Positions 50,145-57,550 of a stretch of DNA of 64,000 bases are shown piece by piece. Made by a program: the position numbers and the translations under genes. Each line of letters begins with the position of its first letter. Positions within the stretch are counted from its first letter, which is position 1. The notes below the pieces were generated by a model. It saw only the letters and a list, made by a program, of their open reading frames with translations, searched no databases and was not told the origin of the DNA. Origin of the DNA: a virus; IMG/VR virus record IMGVR_UViG_3300042345_000884, positions 1 to 64,000 of that record; one strand, written 5' to 3'.

Positions 50145-50386
50145 TTACAGCTAGACAAGCCTACATTTATCTGGTGTGGGCTAGAAACAACAATCTTGAC
50201 CCAGTGCCTGTAACTTGCCGGCATCGGAACTATCGCTTTAAAGTGGCATCAACTACCAAAGAATTAGGGATAGGAAAAGAACGAGTCAGGCAAGTTCTAG
50301 TTAAAATTCTCAACTTACTATCAAAAGGAAAACAAATTGAGGAGGCAACCCAAATAATATTAAGAGAATACGAAAAATTCAATTAA
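50141..50386 (+). CDS. sigma-70 region 4-like HTH protein
   Basis: An 81-residue protein. TTKELGIGKERVRQVLVKILNLL is close to the region 4.2 helix-turn-helix of sigma-70 factors, which reads the -35 box. No region 2 is present. It could be an anti-sigma/appropriator protein or a small activator redirecting host polymerase to phage promoters. Coupled to the leader peptide upstream. Confidence 0.7.
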   Translation: MITARQAYIYLVWARNNNLDPVPVTCRHRNYRFKVASTTKELGIGKERVRQVLVKILNLLSKGKQIEEATQIILREYEKFN

Positions 50387-50416
50387 TAAAAACCCGTCAA
50401 TTGATTGACGGGTTTT
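50387..50416 (+). terminator. Rho-independent terminator
   Basis: A 14-bp perfect stem AAAAACCCGTCAAT/ATTGACGGGTTTTT with a 2-base nominal loop, active in both directions. Confidence 0.85.
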
Positions 50417-50594
50417 TAGTTAATATCGTTAACAGATTGTTAGCAAGGGTATTGACAGTGGAAAGTATTGATATATATAAGTTTTATTGGTTTGTTATCT
50501 TTGTTAGCAGGTTCCCTAATTCTCGTTTTTTCTGTGTCCAGATTCCCCAATACAGAAAATTCTGTATTGGGAGATAATTGATTATTTAAAGTGG

Positions 50595-50628
50595 TACAAT
50601 ACTAATATGCCCCTGCTCTAAACAGGGG
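50595..50628 (+). promoter_or_regulatory. promoter -10 and hairpin leader, right copy
   Basis: -10 TACAAT (50595-50600), then TATG and a CCCCTG/CAGGGG hairpin (50610-50615/50623-50628), then ACTGACC. Same order as the leader at 40033-40065. No clear -35 box is seen. Confidence 0.7.
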
Positions 50629-50659
50629 ACTGACCACAATTACTACTCTAGAGTAAATC

Positions 50660-51391
50660 ATGGCTAATATTAGTTTACAGGAATTTGATCAAAATAGTGT
50701 AAATATTGTCCCGTTTCAGTTTAACACTCAAGAAATTCGAGTGACCCTGATTGACGGGAATCCGTGGTTTATCGGTAAAGATGTTTGCAATGTACTAGAA
50801 GTTAAGGACTCATCTACAGCGTATTCTCGGTTAAAGGGCTACGAAAAGCTGACCCGGTTAATAACCGTGTCAGGTCAAAACCGAGAAATGGTAGTCGTTT
50901 CAGAGTCTGGACTCTACCGATTAGTTCTTACTAGCCGTAAGCCTCAATCAGAACCTTTTCAGGATTGGGTAGTACAGGAGGTTCTTCCTTCAATCCGAAA
51001 AACTGGAAGTTATTCCGTTTTACAGTCAACAGAGAAGCTTGAGTGTCAAGTCGCCCAACTGACCAAAGACAACGAACGGCTAAGAAAACATTGCCTAAAC
51101 TCAACACTTGCCTCTGTGGGAATGATCAATGGGTTGAGAGAGACTCAAGAGTCGTTATTAGAATTAGTTGAGCTTCAAAAAGACAAGATTGCAGAACTTA
51201 CTCTAGAGATATTGTGCTTAAAAGACTCAAACGAAATTCAATCGGGTAAGATTGCGAAGCTTTACAGCCGAGTCGCTTTGTTTGAACAAAGACTTCAAGA
51301 CTACGAAAATATCGGATTAGCTTTTTCTGAACTGACGGCTAAATGTCAAGCGGAACGAGCGGAAGCAAATAAATACAAAAATCTGATCTAG
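50660..51391 (+). CDS. BRO-N family antirepressor-like protein
   Basis: A 243-residue protein. Residues 18-115 are a BRO-N domain: FNTQEIRVTLIDGNPWFIGKD, then SESGLYRLVLTSRKPQSEPF and WVVQEVLPSIRKTGSY. The C-terminal 110 residues are coiled coil. BRO-N proteins bind DNA and often act as phage antirepressors. It mirrors the 39478 gene across the inverted block. A terminator follows at 51410. Confidence 0.85.
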   Translation: MANISLQEFDQNSVNIVPFQFNTQEIRVTLIDGNPWFIGKDVCNVLEVKDSSTAYSRLKGYEKLTRLITVSGQNREMVVVSESGLYRLVLTSRKPQSEPFQDWVVQEVLPSIRKTGSYSVLQSTEKLECQVAQLTKDNERLRKHCLNSTLASVGMINGLRETQESLLELVELQKDKIAELTLEILCLKDSNEIQSGKIAKLYSRVALFEQRLQDYENIGLAFSELTAKCQAERAEANKYKNLI

Positions 51392-51409
51392 TAAAAATAC
51401 CTAAACCCA

Positions 51410-51441
51410 AATAACCCCTATGGACTCATAGGGGTTATTTT
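51410..51441 (+). terminator. Rho-independent terminator
   Basis: A 13-bp stem AATAACCCCTATG/CATAGGGGTTATT with a GACT loop and TTTTG tail. Confidence 0.85.
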
Positions 51442-51880
51442 GCTAGTTTGTAATTAGACTGTAGATAAGATGATCAACAATGAAAAGCATTGATATATAT
51501 AGTTTCTAGACTTTGTTTATATTGTTACTCTATTTCCCCGTGTCAGGATTTTTTATCCTTCCTTATTGTCCAGTTCGTTTATCTCTCCCTATCTTTTCTC
51601 TCCCCTGTATAGGGCATCGACAAGATAAACAAACCTCGAAACCTATACCCTGCAAGACTTTCGATTGTAGATAAGGTTATTAACAATCGAATTACAATCT
51701 AACAGCCTTACTGCTGACCTTGCTTGTTTCTTTTGCAGTCTTTTTATTGTCCAGTCTGGTTTATTCTTTTGTTTTTCTTTTTTTCCTCTATAGTCCATCG
51801 ACATTATCTACAAACCTTAAAACCTATACTCTATAAGGCTTTTGATTGTCGATCACCCTATCTACAATCTATCTACAATA
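51442..51880. repeat. origin-like complex repeat region, right copy (inverted)
   Basis: A non-coding stretch. Its reverse complement contains the phrases of 38600-39300: GATAGATTGTAGATAGGGT, AAAGCCTTATAGAGTA, GTTTGTAGATAATGTCGATG, AGCAAGGTCAGCAGTAA and CTGACACGGGGAAATAGAGT followed by AACAATATAAACAAAGTCT. The four iterons of the left copy are absent here. Confidence 0.75.
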
Positions 51881-51900
51881 ATAACGAGTAAATATACTTA

Positions 51901-51962
51901 GTACAAGCGTTCAGAAATAATTCTCCCAATCTGTTGACTTTATTGGGAGAATCGGATATATT
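51901..51962 (+). promoter_or_regulatory. operator-promoter cassette, copy 2
   Basis: Arms ATTCTCCCAA (51920-51929) and TTGGGAGAAT (51943-51952) around TTGACT (51934-51939). -10 TATATT (51957-51962), 17-bp spacer. It drives the 51997 gene. Confidence 0.85.
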
Positions 51963-51996
51963 AAAGATGTAAGCAAAACACGCAAGGATTAAGACG

Positions 51997-52209
51997 ATGA
52001 TTCATCTTTACTGGGACAATAAAGTTGTAGCAAAATTTAAAACTCAAAAAGCGGCTTTTAAAAAAGCGCATGAATATGCAAAAAAAGATAGTCGTCCACT
52101 TTGTTTGGTTGATTTTTTTATTCTAGACACAAAAAATCCTTGCAACCTAGAATTAAACAAGCAGTTTGAAAAGCAATGGTCAGAATACATAATGAGGACA
52201 CCTATTTAA
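51997..52209 (+). CDS. small protein, YW-D-K-VV module
   Basis: A 70-residue protein. IHLYWDNKVVAKFKTQKAAFKKA is the N-terminal module also found in the 52390 (ITVYWQGNIVSRHHSKRKAF) and 57036 (IRFYWNDKLVSRHETEAEAF) products. It may be a small binding domain. Function unknown. Confidence 0.6.
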   Translation: MIHLYWDNKVVAKFKTQKAAFKKAHEYAKKDSRPLCLVDFFILDTKNPCNLELNKQFEKQWSEYIMRTPI

Positions 52210-52257
52210 AGTAGGCTTCTTATAAAATTGCAATTCTTATATTGCTGACTAAGCAAT

Positions 52258-52290
52258 AAAAAAACACTTAACTAAGTTAAGTGTTTTTTT
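52258..52290 (+). terminator. Rho-independent terminator
   Basis: A perfect AAAACACTTAAC/GTTAAGTGTTTT stem with a 3-base loop, flanked by A- and T-runs. Confidence 0.85.
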
Positions 52291-52294
52291 ATTA

Positions 52295-52356
52295 GTACAA
52301 ACGTTCAAAAAAGATTCTCCCAAATACTTGACTTTATTGGGAGAATGATCCATAAT
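52295..52356 (+). promoter_or_regulatory. operator-promoter cassette, copy 3
   Basis: Arms at 52314-52323 and 52337-52346 (perfect 10 bp), TTGACT at 52328-52333, -10 CATAAT at 52351-52356. It drives the 52390 gene. Confidence 0.85.
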
Positions 52357-52389
52357 AGAAATGTAAACAAAACACACAGAGAAAACAAA

Positions 52390-52647
52390 ATGATCACTGT
52401 TTATTGGCAAGGCAACATAGTATCGCGGCATCACAGTAAAAGAAAAGCTTTTGAATCTGCCGCACTTCTTTTGAAAAAAAATAATTTTTTTCAAAAATAC
52501 CTAACACCCAAAGAAGTCACCCAGTGGCTTAATAGCATTCAATTTACATACGGTTTATGGGTTTCTTGTACAAGCCATCGCGAATTTATTGAGTATTTGC
52601 GGGACACATACCCTGCCAATAGCAAGATACAGTTAGCTTGTGGATAG
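52390..52647 (+). CDS. small protein, YW-module paralog
   Basis: An 85-residue protein sharing its first 22 residues with the 51997 and 57036 products. The rest (PKEVTQWLNSIQFTYGLWV) is unrelated. Start at 52390 within the conserved cassette leader. Confidence 0.6.
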   Translation: MITVYWQGNIVSRHHSKRKAFESAALLLKKNNFFQKYLTPKEVTQWLNSIQFTYGLWVSCTSHREFIEYLRDTYPANSKIQLACG

Positions 52648-52674
52648 CCTAAAAATAGTAATCAGTTATCAGTA

Positions 52675-52736
52675 GTACAAACGTTCAAAAAAGATTCTCC
52701 CATATACTTGACATTTATGGGAGAATATCGTAAGAT
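52675..52736 (+). promoter_or_regulatory. operator-promoter cassette, copy 4 (compensated arms)
   Basis: Arms ATTCTCCCAT (52694-52703) and ATGGGAGAAT (52717-52726). The tenth base pair differs from other copies but is changed on both arms. TTGACA at 52708-52713, -10 TAAGAT at 52731-52736. Confidence 0.88.
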
Positions 52737-52775
52737 AAATCTAGACACATAATCAAAGTTTCAGGAGTTAAATAA

Positions 52776-53135
52776 ATGTGGAAATTTTTACAAGTCGATA
52801 TTGCTGATATCAATCCTTCCGTTCTTGAAGAAACTTTCTCTCAAACTAAATTAGATAATTTAGCTAATCTTATTATTGAAATGGGTGGACTTATTCGCCC
52901 TGTTATCCTCAAAAAAGCTGATAATAAAAAAGTTGGTGAACGTTATGATATTATCAGTGGAGATTTGGAATATTATGCTTCTGTTATCGCTAATCAGAAA
53001 TCTCCTGACATCGAGATGATTAACGCTTTTGTCGTTGATAAAGAAGCGGAGAGTATCGCTTCACGACAAATAGATTTATGTGATTCGGCAAAAAGAAAAA
53101 AAAACAGAGACGAAATTCACTCTATTAAATTTTAG
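52776..53135 (+). CDS. ParB-like protein
   Basis: A 119-residue protein. SQTKLDNLANLIIEMGGLIRPVIL then GERYDIISGDLEYYASVI is a ParB N-terminal-like core in which the usual G-E/H-R motif is replaced by SGDLE. The end is Lys/Asp-rich. It is under cassette copy 4. Role unknown; partition or regulation is possible. Confidence 0.65.
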   Translation: MWKFLQVDIADINPSVLEETFSQTKLDNLANLIIEMGGLIRPVILKKADNKKVGERYDIISGDLEYYASVIANQKSPDIEMINAFVVDKEAESIASRQIDLCDSAKRKKNRDEIHSIKF

Positions 53136-53186
53136 TCACCTAAGCAAGTCAGTAAACTGCTTAATTTAATCTATAATAGCAACGCT

Positions 53187-53552
53187 ATGATCTTAATTAT
53201 GTCTCTTAGATCGGAAGATTTTGAAGTTTTAAAATCTTCTGTTCAAAAAATCGACAATATCGACACTAACTTAAATCTTGTTAAATTACAAGATTATTCT
53301 CTATTGGGCATAACAAGAGTAGCCTTAATCTGTGATAAACAGCCTGAAATAAAAGGGATTAATTTCTCTGTAGAGATAAGTATCCCTGAAACTAGATACT
53401 GCGCCGCTTGTTTAGTTTTAGGTAAGTTTACGCCACTTACTATCCGTAACAGTTCTGGATACTGTCTAGAACATCGAGAACTTGATCCTAAGCGAAAACG
53501 GGATCGACACAAACGCTATAAGCAGAGACGTAGTACAAATGTTCAGAAATAA
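53187..53552 (+). CDS. hypothetical protein with Cys/His and basic tail
   Basis: A 121-residue protein; the start may be 53187 or 53199. CAACLVLGKF and CLEHRELDPKRKRDRHKR suggest a zinc site followed by a nucleic-acid-binding tail. A TATAAT box lies at 53171. Its end overlaps promoter cassette copy 5. Confidence 0.5.
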   Translation: MILIMSLRSEDFEVLKSSVQKIDNIDTNLNLVKLQDYSLLGITRVALICDKQPEIKGINFSVEISIPETRYCAACLVLGKFTPLTIRNSSGYCLEHRELDPKRKRDRHKRYKQRRSTNVQK

Positions 53553-53594
53553 TTCTCCCAAATACTTGACATTTCTGGGAGAATATCGTAAGAT
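53532..53594 (+). promoter_or_regulatory. operator-promoter cassette, copy 5
   Basis: Arms at 53552-53560 and 53576-53584 (9 bp), TTGACA at 53566-53571, -10 TAAGAT at 53589-53594. It overlaps the 3' end of the previous gene and drives the 53629 gene. Confidence 0.85.
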
Positions 53595-53628
53595 AGAATC
53601 AAGCAAACAAACACAAGAGGACAAAGTT

Positions 53629-54006
53629 ATGACTTCCATTGATGATGATTGGTTACTTTACGAGTATGAGACATCGGTACTTATCAAGCATATCGAAAAA
53701 AATCTCAATGAAATTAACCGAAACTATTTCGAGGGAATTTACGGAATACTAAGCATCACTAATAGCGGCAATTACGTTACGGTTAAAAGTCAAGAGGTTT
53801 TTGTTGCAGATTATGACACTCAAAAGCTTTTTGACGCTCTAGAAAATTTTAGTGAAGAAGATCGAGACTTTCTTTTTCCTTATGATTTGTGGAACTATTT
53901 AGATCATTGCAAGCGCACGCCAGAAGATCAGGAATCTGACAACAAGTTAAAAACCGAGAAGGAATTAACTTTTTCTGAAAACAGTAATAATATGGAAATT
54001 AGTTAG
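53629..54006 (+). CDS. accessory paralog (INRNYFEG family), copy 1
   Basis: A 125-residue protein. KNLNEINRNYFEGIYGILSIT and ADYDTQKLFDALENF are almost repeated in the 54131 product, and the adjacent cassettes are also duplicated. The acidic helical end NKLKTEKELTFSE also recurs there. Function unknown. Confidence 0.65.
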   Translation: MTSIDDDWLLYEYETSVLIKHIEKNLNEINRNYFEGIYGILSITNSGNYVTVKSQEVFVADYDTQKLFDALENFSEEDRDFLFPYDLWNYLDHCKRTPEDQESDNKLKTEKELTFSENSNNMEIS

Positions 54007-54035
54007 ATACCAGTTGCCAGTTTCCAGTTATCAGT

Positions 54036-54098
54036 AGTACAAACGTTCAGAAATAATTAACCCAGATAGTTGACTTTATTGGGAGAATCGGATATATT
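54036..54098 (+). promoter_or_regulatory. operator-promoter cassette, copy 6 (degenerate left arm)
   Basis: The left arm has decayed to ATTAACCCAG (54056-54065). The right arm TTGGGAGAAT (54079-54088), TTGACT (54070-54075) and -10 TATATT (54093-54098) are intact. If the repeat is an operator, this copy should be partly derepressed. Confidence 0.8.
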
Positions 54099-54130
54099 AG
54101 AAATGTAACCAAACCACAAGGACACAAATT

Positions 54131-55072
54131 ATGACTTCCATCAAATTTTACGAAAGATCGACAATTATTAAACGTATTGAGGACAATCTCAATGAAATTA
54201 ACCGAAACTATTTCGAGGGAAAACACGGAATATTATCAGTCACTAATAGCGGCGATTACGTTACGGTTAAAAATCGAGGTGTTTACTTAGCAGACTATGA
54301 CACTCAAAAGCTTTTTGACGCATTAGAAAACTTTGAAGATGATTACGAGCTTGCGCTTTCCTGCTATGATCTTTGGGATTATCTTGATAATTGTGAATAC
54401 ACACTTCCAGAAGATCAAAAGCTTCTTGTAAAACTTGAAGATTTACTTGATGAAATTGATTGTACATACTTTAGTCATTGCCGTTCAGAATTATTAATTG
54501 AGCAACAAAATGACGAAATAGTAAATATCCGTAAGAATGGCGAATGTTTATCATTCTTTATTCAACCGCTAGTTAGCAGCTTAGATAATATCGATACTGG
54601 TTTTTTTGATGATCTATGGGATTATCTTGAGTATAAGTTTCTGTTTCACGCAGTAAAAACTGACAATGAATTAAAAACCAATGATGAGTTATCTTTTCCT
54701 GAAAAACGGCAAGTTGCGCTTGTCGATATGTTGTTAAGTGAACCTGTACCTATAACTGAATCTTCTGGTCTGGATGATTGGACTACCAGTTTAATACCCC
54801 ACTCACAAACTATACATACCGAAGCCTCAACGCTAAAGGAATTAGTTGAGGAACTAGAACAAAAAAATGAAATTCTGGAGAAAAAAAATCAAGAATTAGA
54901 ACAGAGCAAAGAATACAACGAAGCATGGATTGACAACTTAAAACAAAAAGTTCACGATTTAGAATGTGCGGTTTATCTGATGCAACAGGAAACAAATCAG
55001 ATAGCAGTCTTAAACGAATCTGTTACTCAGTTACACATTCGTATCTACAAATTGGAACAGGAAAATAAGTAA
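54131..55072 (+). CDS. accessory paralog (INRNYFEG family), copy 2, with coiled coil
   Basis: A 313-residue protein. Residues 1-100 match the 53629 product. Residues 105-185 repeat the module in diverged form (LLDEIDCTYFSH). Residues 220-313 are a long coiled coil (LVEELEQKNEILEKKNQELE). The frame stays open for 122 further codons after its TAA. Confidence 0.65.
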   Translation: MTSIKFYERSTIIKRIEDNLNEINRNYFEGKHGILSVTNSGDYVTVKNRGVYLADYDTQKLFDALENFEDDYELALSCYDLWDYLDNCEYTLPEDQKLLVKLEDLLDEIDCTYFSHCRSELLIEQQNDEIVNIRKNGECLSFFIQPLVSSLDNIDTGFFDDLWDYLEYKFLFHAVKTDNELKTNDELSFPEKRQVALVDMLLSEPVPITESSGLDDWTTSLIPHSQTIHTEASTLKELVEELEQKNEILEKKNQELEQSKEYNEAWIDNLKQKVHDLECAVYLMQQETNQIAVLNESVTQLHIRIYKLEQENK

Positions 55073-55438
55073 CTAAAAAATCAATCAGAGCCTCAACCAG
55101 AAACTAAACTAGAACCTAAACCGACAACTAAAAAGCGACCCAAATTTAAACTCCCCGAAAACTTTGCTGACTATCAGCAAGAGTGCGACGACTTAATTAA
55201 TGCCTTGTCCTGTTTCTATAACATCAAAAAAGGTAAATGGAATGGGATTCTCCAATTTATCCTCACTCCTACCGCTTCTCAAAAAGAGAATTATCCTGAC
55301 AAGTGGAGAGCAGGACTATATTTACAGCCAGGACAGTGGATAGTTGACAAAGTAAGTATGTCCGACCCTGATGACTGGCAAGAGTGGTTTATGGACATTG
55401 ACGATTTTGCTGACGCTAACGGTATAGAGATTAGTTAG
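55073..55438 (+). pseudogene. in-frame C-terminal extension beyond a UAA stop
   Basis: This segment is in the same frame as the 54131 gene and open from 55073 to 55438. It starts with a Pro/Lys linker (PETKLEPKPTTKKRPKFKL) and encodes a small domain (WRAGLYLQPGQWIVDKVSM). There is no ribosome site and no good ATG in frame, only TTG at 55205. It was probably once one protein with 54131, now cut by a single stop or joined by readthrough. Confidence 0.6.
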
Positions 55439-55505
55439 TTTCCAGTTATCAGTTATCAGTAGTCAGTTATCAGATATTAGTTGACAATTATTTAGGAGTA
55501 AAGCA

Positions 55506-56030
55506 ATGATTGAGATTGAAATGGTAGAGATTCCTGATGCAACTTTTGCAATAGGTAAATATCCAGTGACTCAAAAACAATATGAAGCAGTAATGGGAAC
55601 CAATCCCTCTTGGTTTAAAAACAATCCCCAAAATCCAGTAGAAAATGTTAGCTATGATCAAGCTAAAGTTTTTTGCCAAAAACTAAGGAAGATGACTGGT
55701 AAAAATTATCGTTTACCAACGGAAGCAGAATGGGAATACGCCTGTCGGGCAGGGACTGAAACCCTATTTAGCTTTGGTGATGATTTATATAGGTTAGAAA
55801 GATTATGGTTGGTTGGATTGAATTCTCAGAAGACAACTCATCCTGTGGGACGGAAATTACCTAACGCTTGGGGAATTTATGACATGAGTGGCAATGTCTG
55901 GGAAATGACTCAAGAAGCCAAGTTGCGGGGCGGTTCCAAGAACCGCGACCCTACTTATTGCTATTCTCGTTTTTATATCGTCAACACATTAGCAGAAAAC
56001 ATCGGTTTTCGAGTAGTTTGCGACAAATAA
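55506..56030 (+). CDS. FGE-sulfatase (SUMF1) / C-type-lectin-fold protein
   Basis: A 174-residue protein. IGKYPVTQKQYEAVMGTNPSW, NVSYDQAKVFCQKL, YRLPTEAEWEYACRAGT, GIYDMSGNVWEM and GFRVV are the ordered FGE landmarks. The protein is shorter than most full-length FGE enzymes. The fold is also used as a display scaffold in diversity-generating retroelements. No reverse transcriptase lies in this window. It may modify or bind host partners. Confidence 0.85.
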   Translation: MIEIEMVEIPDATFAIGKYPVTQKQYEAVMGTNPSWFKNNPQNPVENVSYDQAKVFCQKLRKMTGKNYRLPTEAEWEYACRAGTETLFSFGDDLYRLERLWLVGLNSQKTTHPVGRKLPNAWGIYDMSGNVWEMTQEAKLRGGSKNRDPTYCYSRFYIVNTLAENIGFRVVCDK

Positions 56031-56085
56031 TCAAGATTCAGTTATCAGTTATCAGTTATCATCAACAAATAAACAGGAGTTCCAA

Positions 56086-56349
56086 ATGATTTTCTACAAA
56101 GCTTTCGATTTTTGCCTTCTTACCCCTAGCGTACAAGAATTTGCTGAAAAACTAGAGAATATGCTAGTAAAATTAGACCATCATTTATTAATAAGTGAAG
56201 ATGGACTTTACTGCAAAATATTTTATCTTGAACCATCACTTAATGTTTTTCCGTATGTTTTTGAAACTCAAAAAGTTTACGAGATGTTGAAAAATTTTAA
56301 CAAACATAAAAGTTATTTATGGGCTTTTCTTCAAAATTGTAAAGCTTAA
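56086..56349 (+). CDS. accessory protein distantly related to the INRNYFEG family
   Basis: An 87-residue protein. LENMLVKLDHHLLIS and VFETQKVYEMLKNFNKHKSYLW echo the layout of the 53629/54131 N-terminal module (YDTQKLFDALENF then DLW). Leader with heptamer repeat and CAGGAGT. Confidence 0.5.
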   Translation: MIFYKAFDFCLLTPSVQEFAEKLENMLVKLDHHLLISEDGLYCKIFYLEPSLNVFPYVFETQKVYEMLKNFNKHKSYLWAFLQNCKA

Positions 56350-56401
56350 TAGTTTTAGCTATCAGTAGTCAGTAATCAGCGATAAATTAACAGGAGTAAT
56401 T

Positions 56402-56632
56402 ATGTTTCACTTAAGCTTTGCAGAAAAAGATGAGAATGGCAATCCTAAAAATCAGACTTCTACTGTTGTGGCTATTATACGCGACAAGAATGGAAAGTGT
56501 AAAGAATATTCCCACAATATAAATACAGAAGCTGATGTTACTGAAATTTTTGAATATTACAATCAAAGGGACGATTTATTGTATTTTGAAGCTATAGACG
56601 CTAAAACTGGTCAAACTATTAAACTAAAGTAA
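56402..56632 (+). CDS. small hypothetical protein
   Basis: A 76-residue alpha/beta protein behind CAGGAGTAATT. STVVAIIRDKNGKCKEYSHNI suggests two strands. It follows a heptamer repeat. No family is recognised. Confidence 0.55.
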   Translation: MFHLSFAEKDENGNPKNQTSTVVAIIRDKNGKCKEYSHNINTEADVTEIFEYYNQRDDLLYFEAIDAKTGQTIKLK

Positions 56633-56651
56633 CAAGTTAACAGAGGTAATT

Positions 56652-57023
56652 ATGTTATCGTTTCAAGAGTTTCAAGAACAAGTTTTAAGTATGTTTGATG
56701 TAACCGAAAAAGATAAGTGTAAGTTTGCAAAAAATTGCATTTATTTTGGGGCAACTATTAGTTACGATAGCTATCAGGCGATAGTATTTGATGTAAAATA
56801 TATCAAAAGTAACGGTCAGTGGCATATTCAAAAAATTTATACACAAGACTGTGAGGCTTTTTCGGATTCCTTGACTCAAGGAATCAAAACCATCGACAAA
56901 CAAACCACAGACTCTATTAACGGTGAGTTACAAGTTTTCTTTAAAATTCAGAAAGGATGGAGAAAAGCTAAGTTCCAAGAGTTGTTTGAGTCTTTCAATG
57001 AATTAATAGAAGCAAAAAAATAA
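56652..57023 (+). CDS. hypothetical protein
   Basis: A 123-residue protein with AGAGGTAATT before the ATG. It has mixed alpha/beta sequence with a Lys-rich end, and no family is recognised. It is packed 19 and 12 bases from its neighbours, so it is part of one operon. Confidence 0.55.
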   Translation: MLSFQEFQEQVLSMFDVTEKDKCKFAKNCIYFGATISYDSYQAIVFDVKYIKSNGQWHIQKIYTQDCEAFSDSLTQGIKTIDKQTTDSINGELQVFFKIQKGWRKAKFQELFESFNELIEAKK

Positions 57024-57035
57024 GCAGGAGTAGTG

Positions 57036-57530
57036 ATGATTAGATTTTACTGGAATGATAAATTAGTGTCTCGCCACGAGACAGAAGCAGAAGCTTTTGA
57101 ACAAGGATTCAAATATTTGCATCAACATCCTGCATCGCCTGATTTTAAGGGTATGCCTCATAGACAGTGTTCATTTGTGGACACAACAGAGATTGACTGG
57201 TGGAAACGTTCAAAAATCCTTTTTGAACGTTTTACTGATTGGATTTGGTATAAACGGTATTCTGATAGTAGAGGTGTACTTATAGACATGAAGCGTATCC
57301 TTTCAGAAATAAAAAGAAAAGGGTATTTATCTTTAGACGATATAAATCAACTAACAGAGGTTGACCCAGATTTCTTGCGTAGCTTTGCAAAGTGCTATAA
57401 ACTAACTCTAGAAGAGGTAAAAGTGTTAGCATCTAAAAGAGAAGTAACGTTTAACATGGTTTTTGAGTACATAGAAATTCGTTATTCGGCATTAGCGTAT
57501 TGGTTACGCAAATCAAAAATCACTCCTTAA
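57036..57530 (+). CDS. YW-module protein with helical C-terminal domain
   Basis: A 164-residue protein from ATG 57036 (CAGGAG 5 bases upstream). Residues 1-25 are the YW module of 51997 and 52390. Residues about 85-164 are helical (LSLDDINQLTEVDPDFLRSF, then LTLEEVKVLASKREV), perhaps a helix-turn-helix. It is the last accessory gene before the tail operon. Confidence 0.55.
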   Translation: MIRFYWNDKLVSRHETEAEAFEQGFKYLHQHPASPDFKGMPHRQCSFVDTTEIDWWKRSKILFERFTDWIWYKRYSDSRGVLIDMKRILSEIKRKGYLSLDDINQLTEVDPDFLRSFAKCYKLTLEEVKVLASKREVTFNMVFEYIEIRYSALAYWLRKSKITP

Positions 57531-57550
57531 AACTAATAAAAATAAATTGT

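Noticed and set aside
55506-56030. Diversity-generating retroelement
   Set aside because: The target-like fold is present, but no reverse transcriptase or template repeat is seen in the window.
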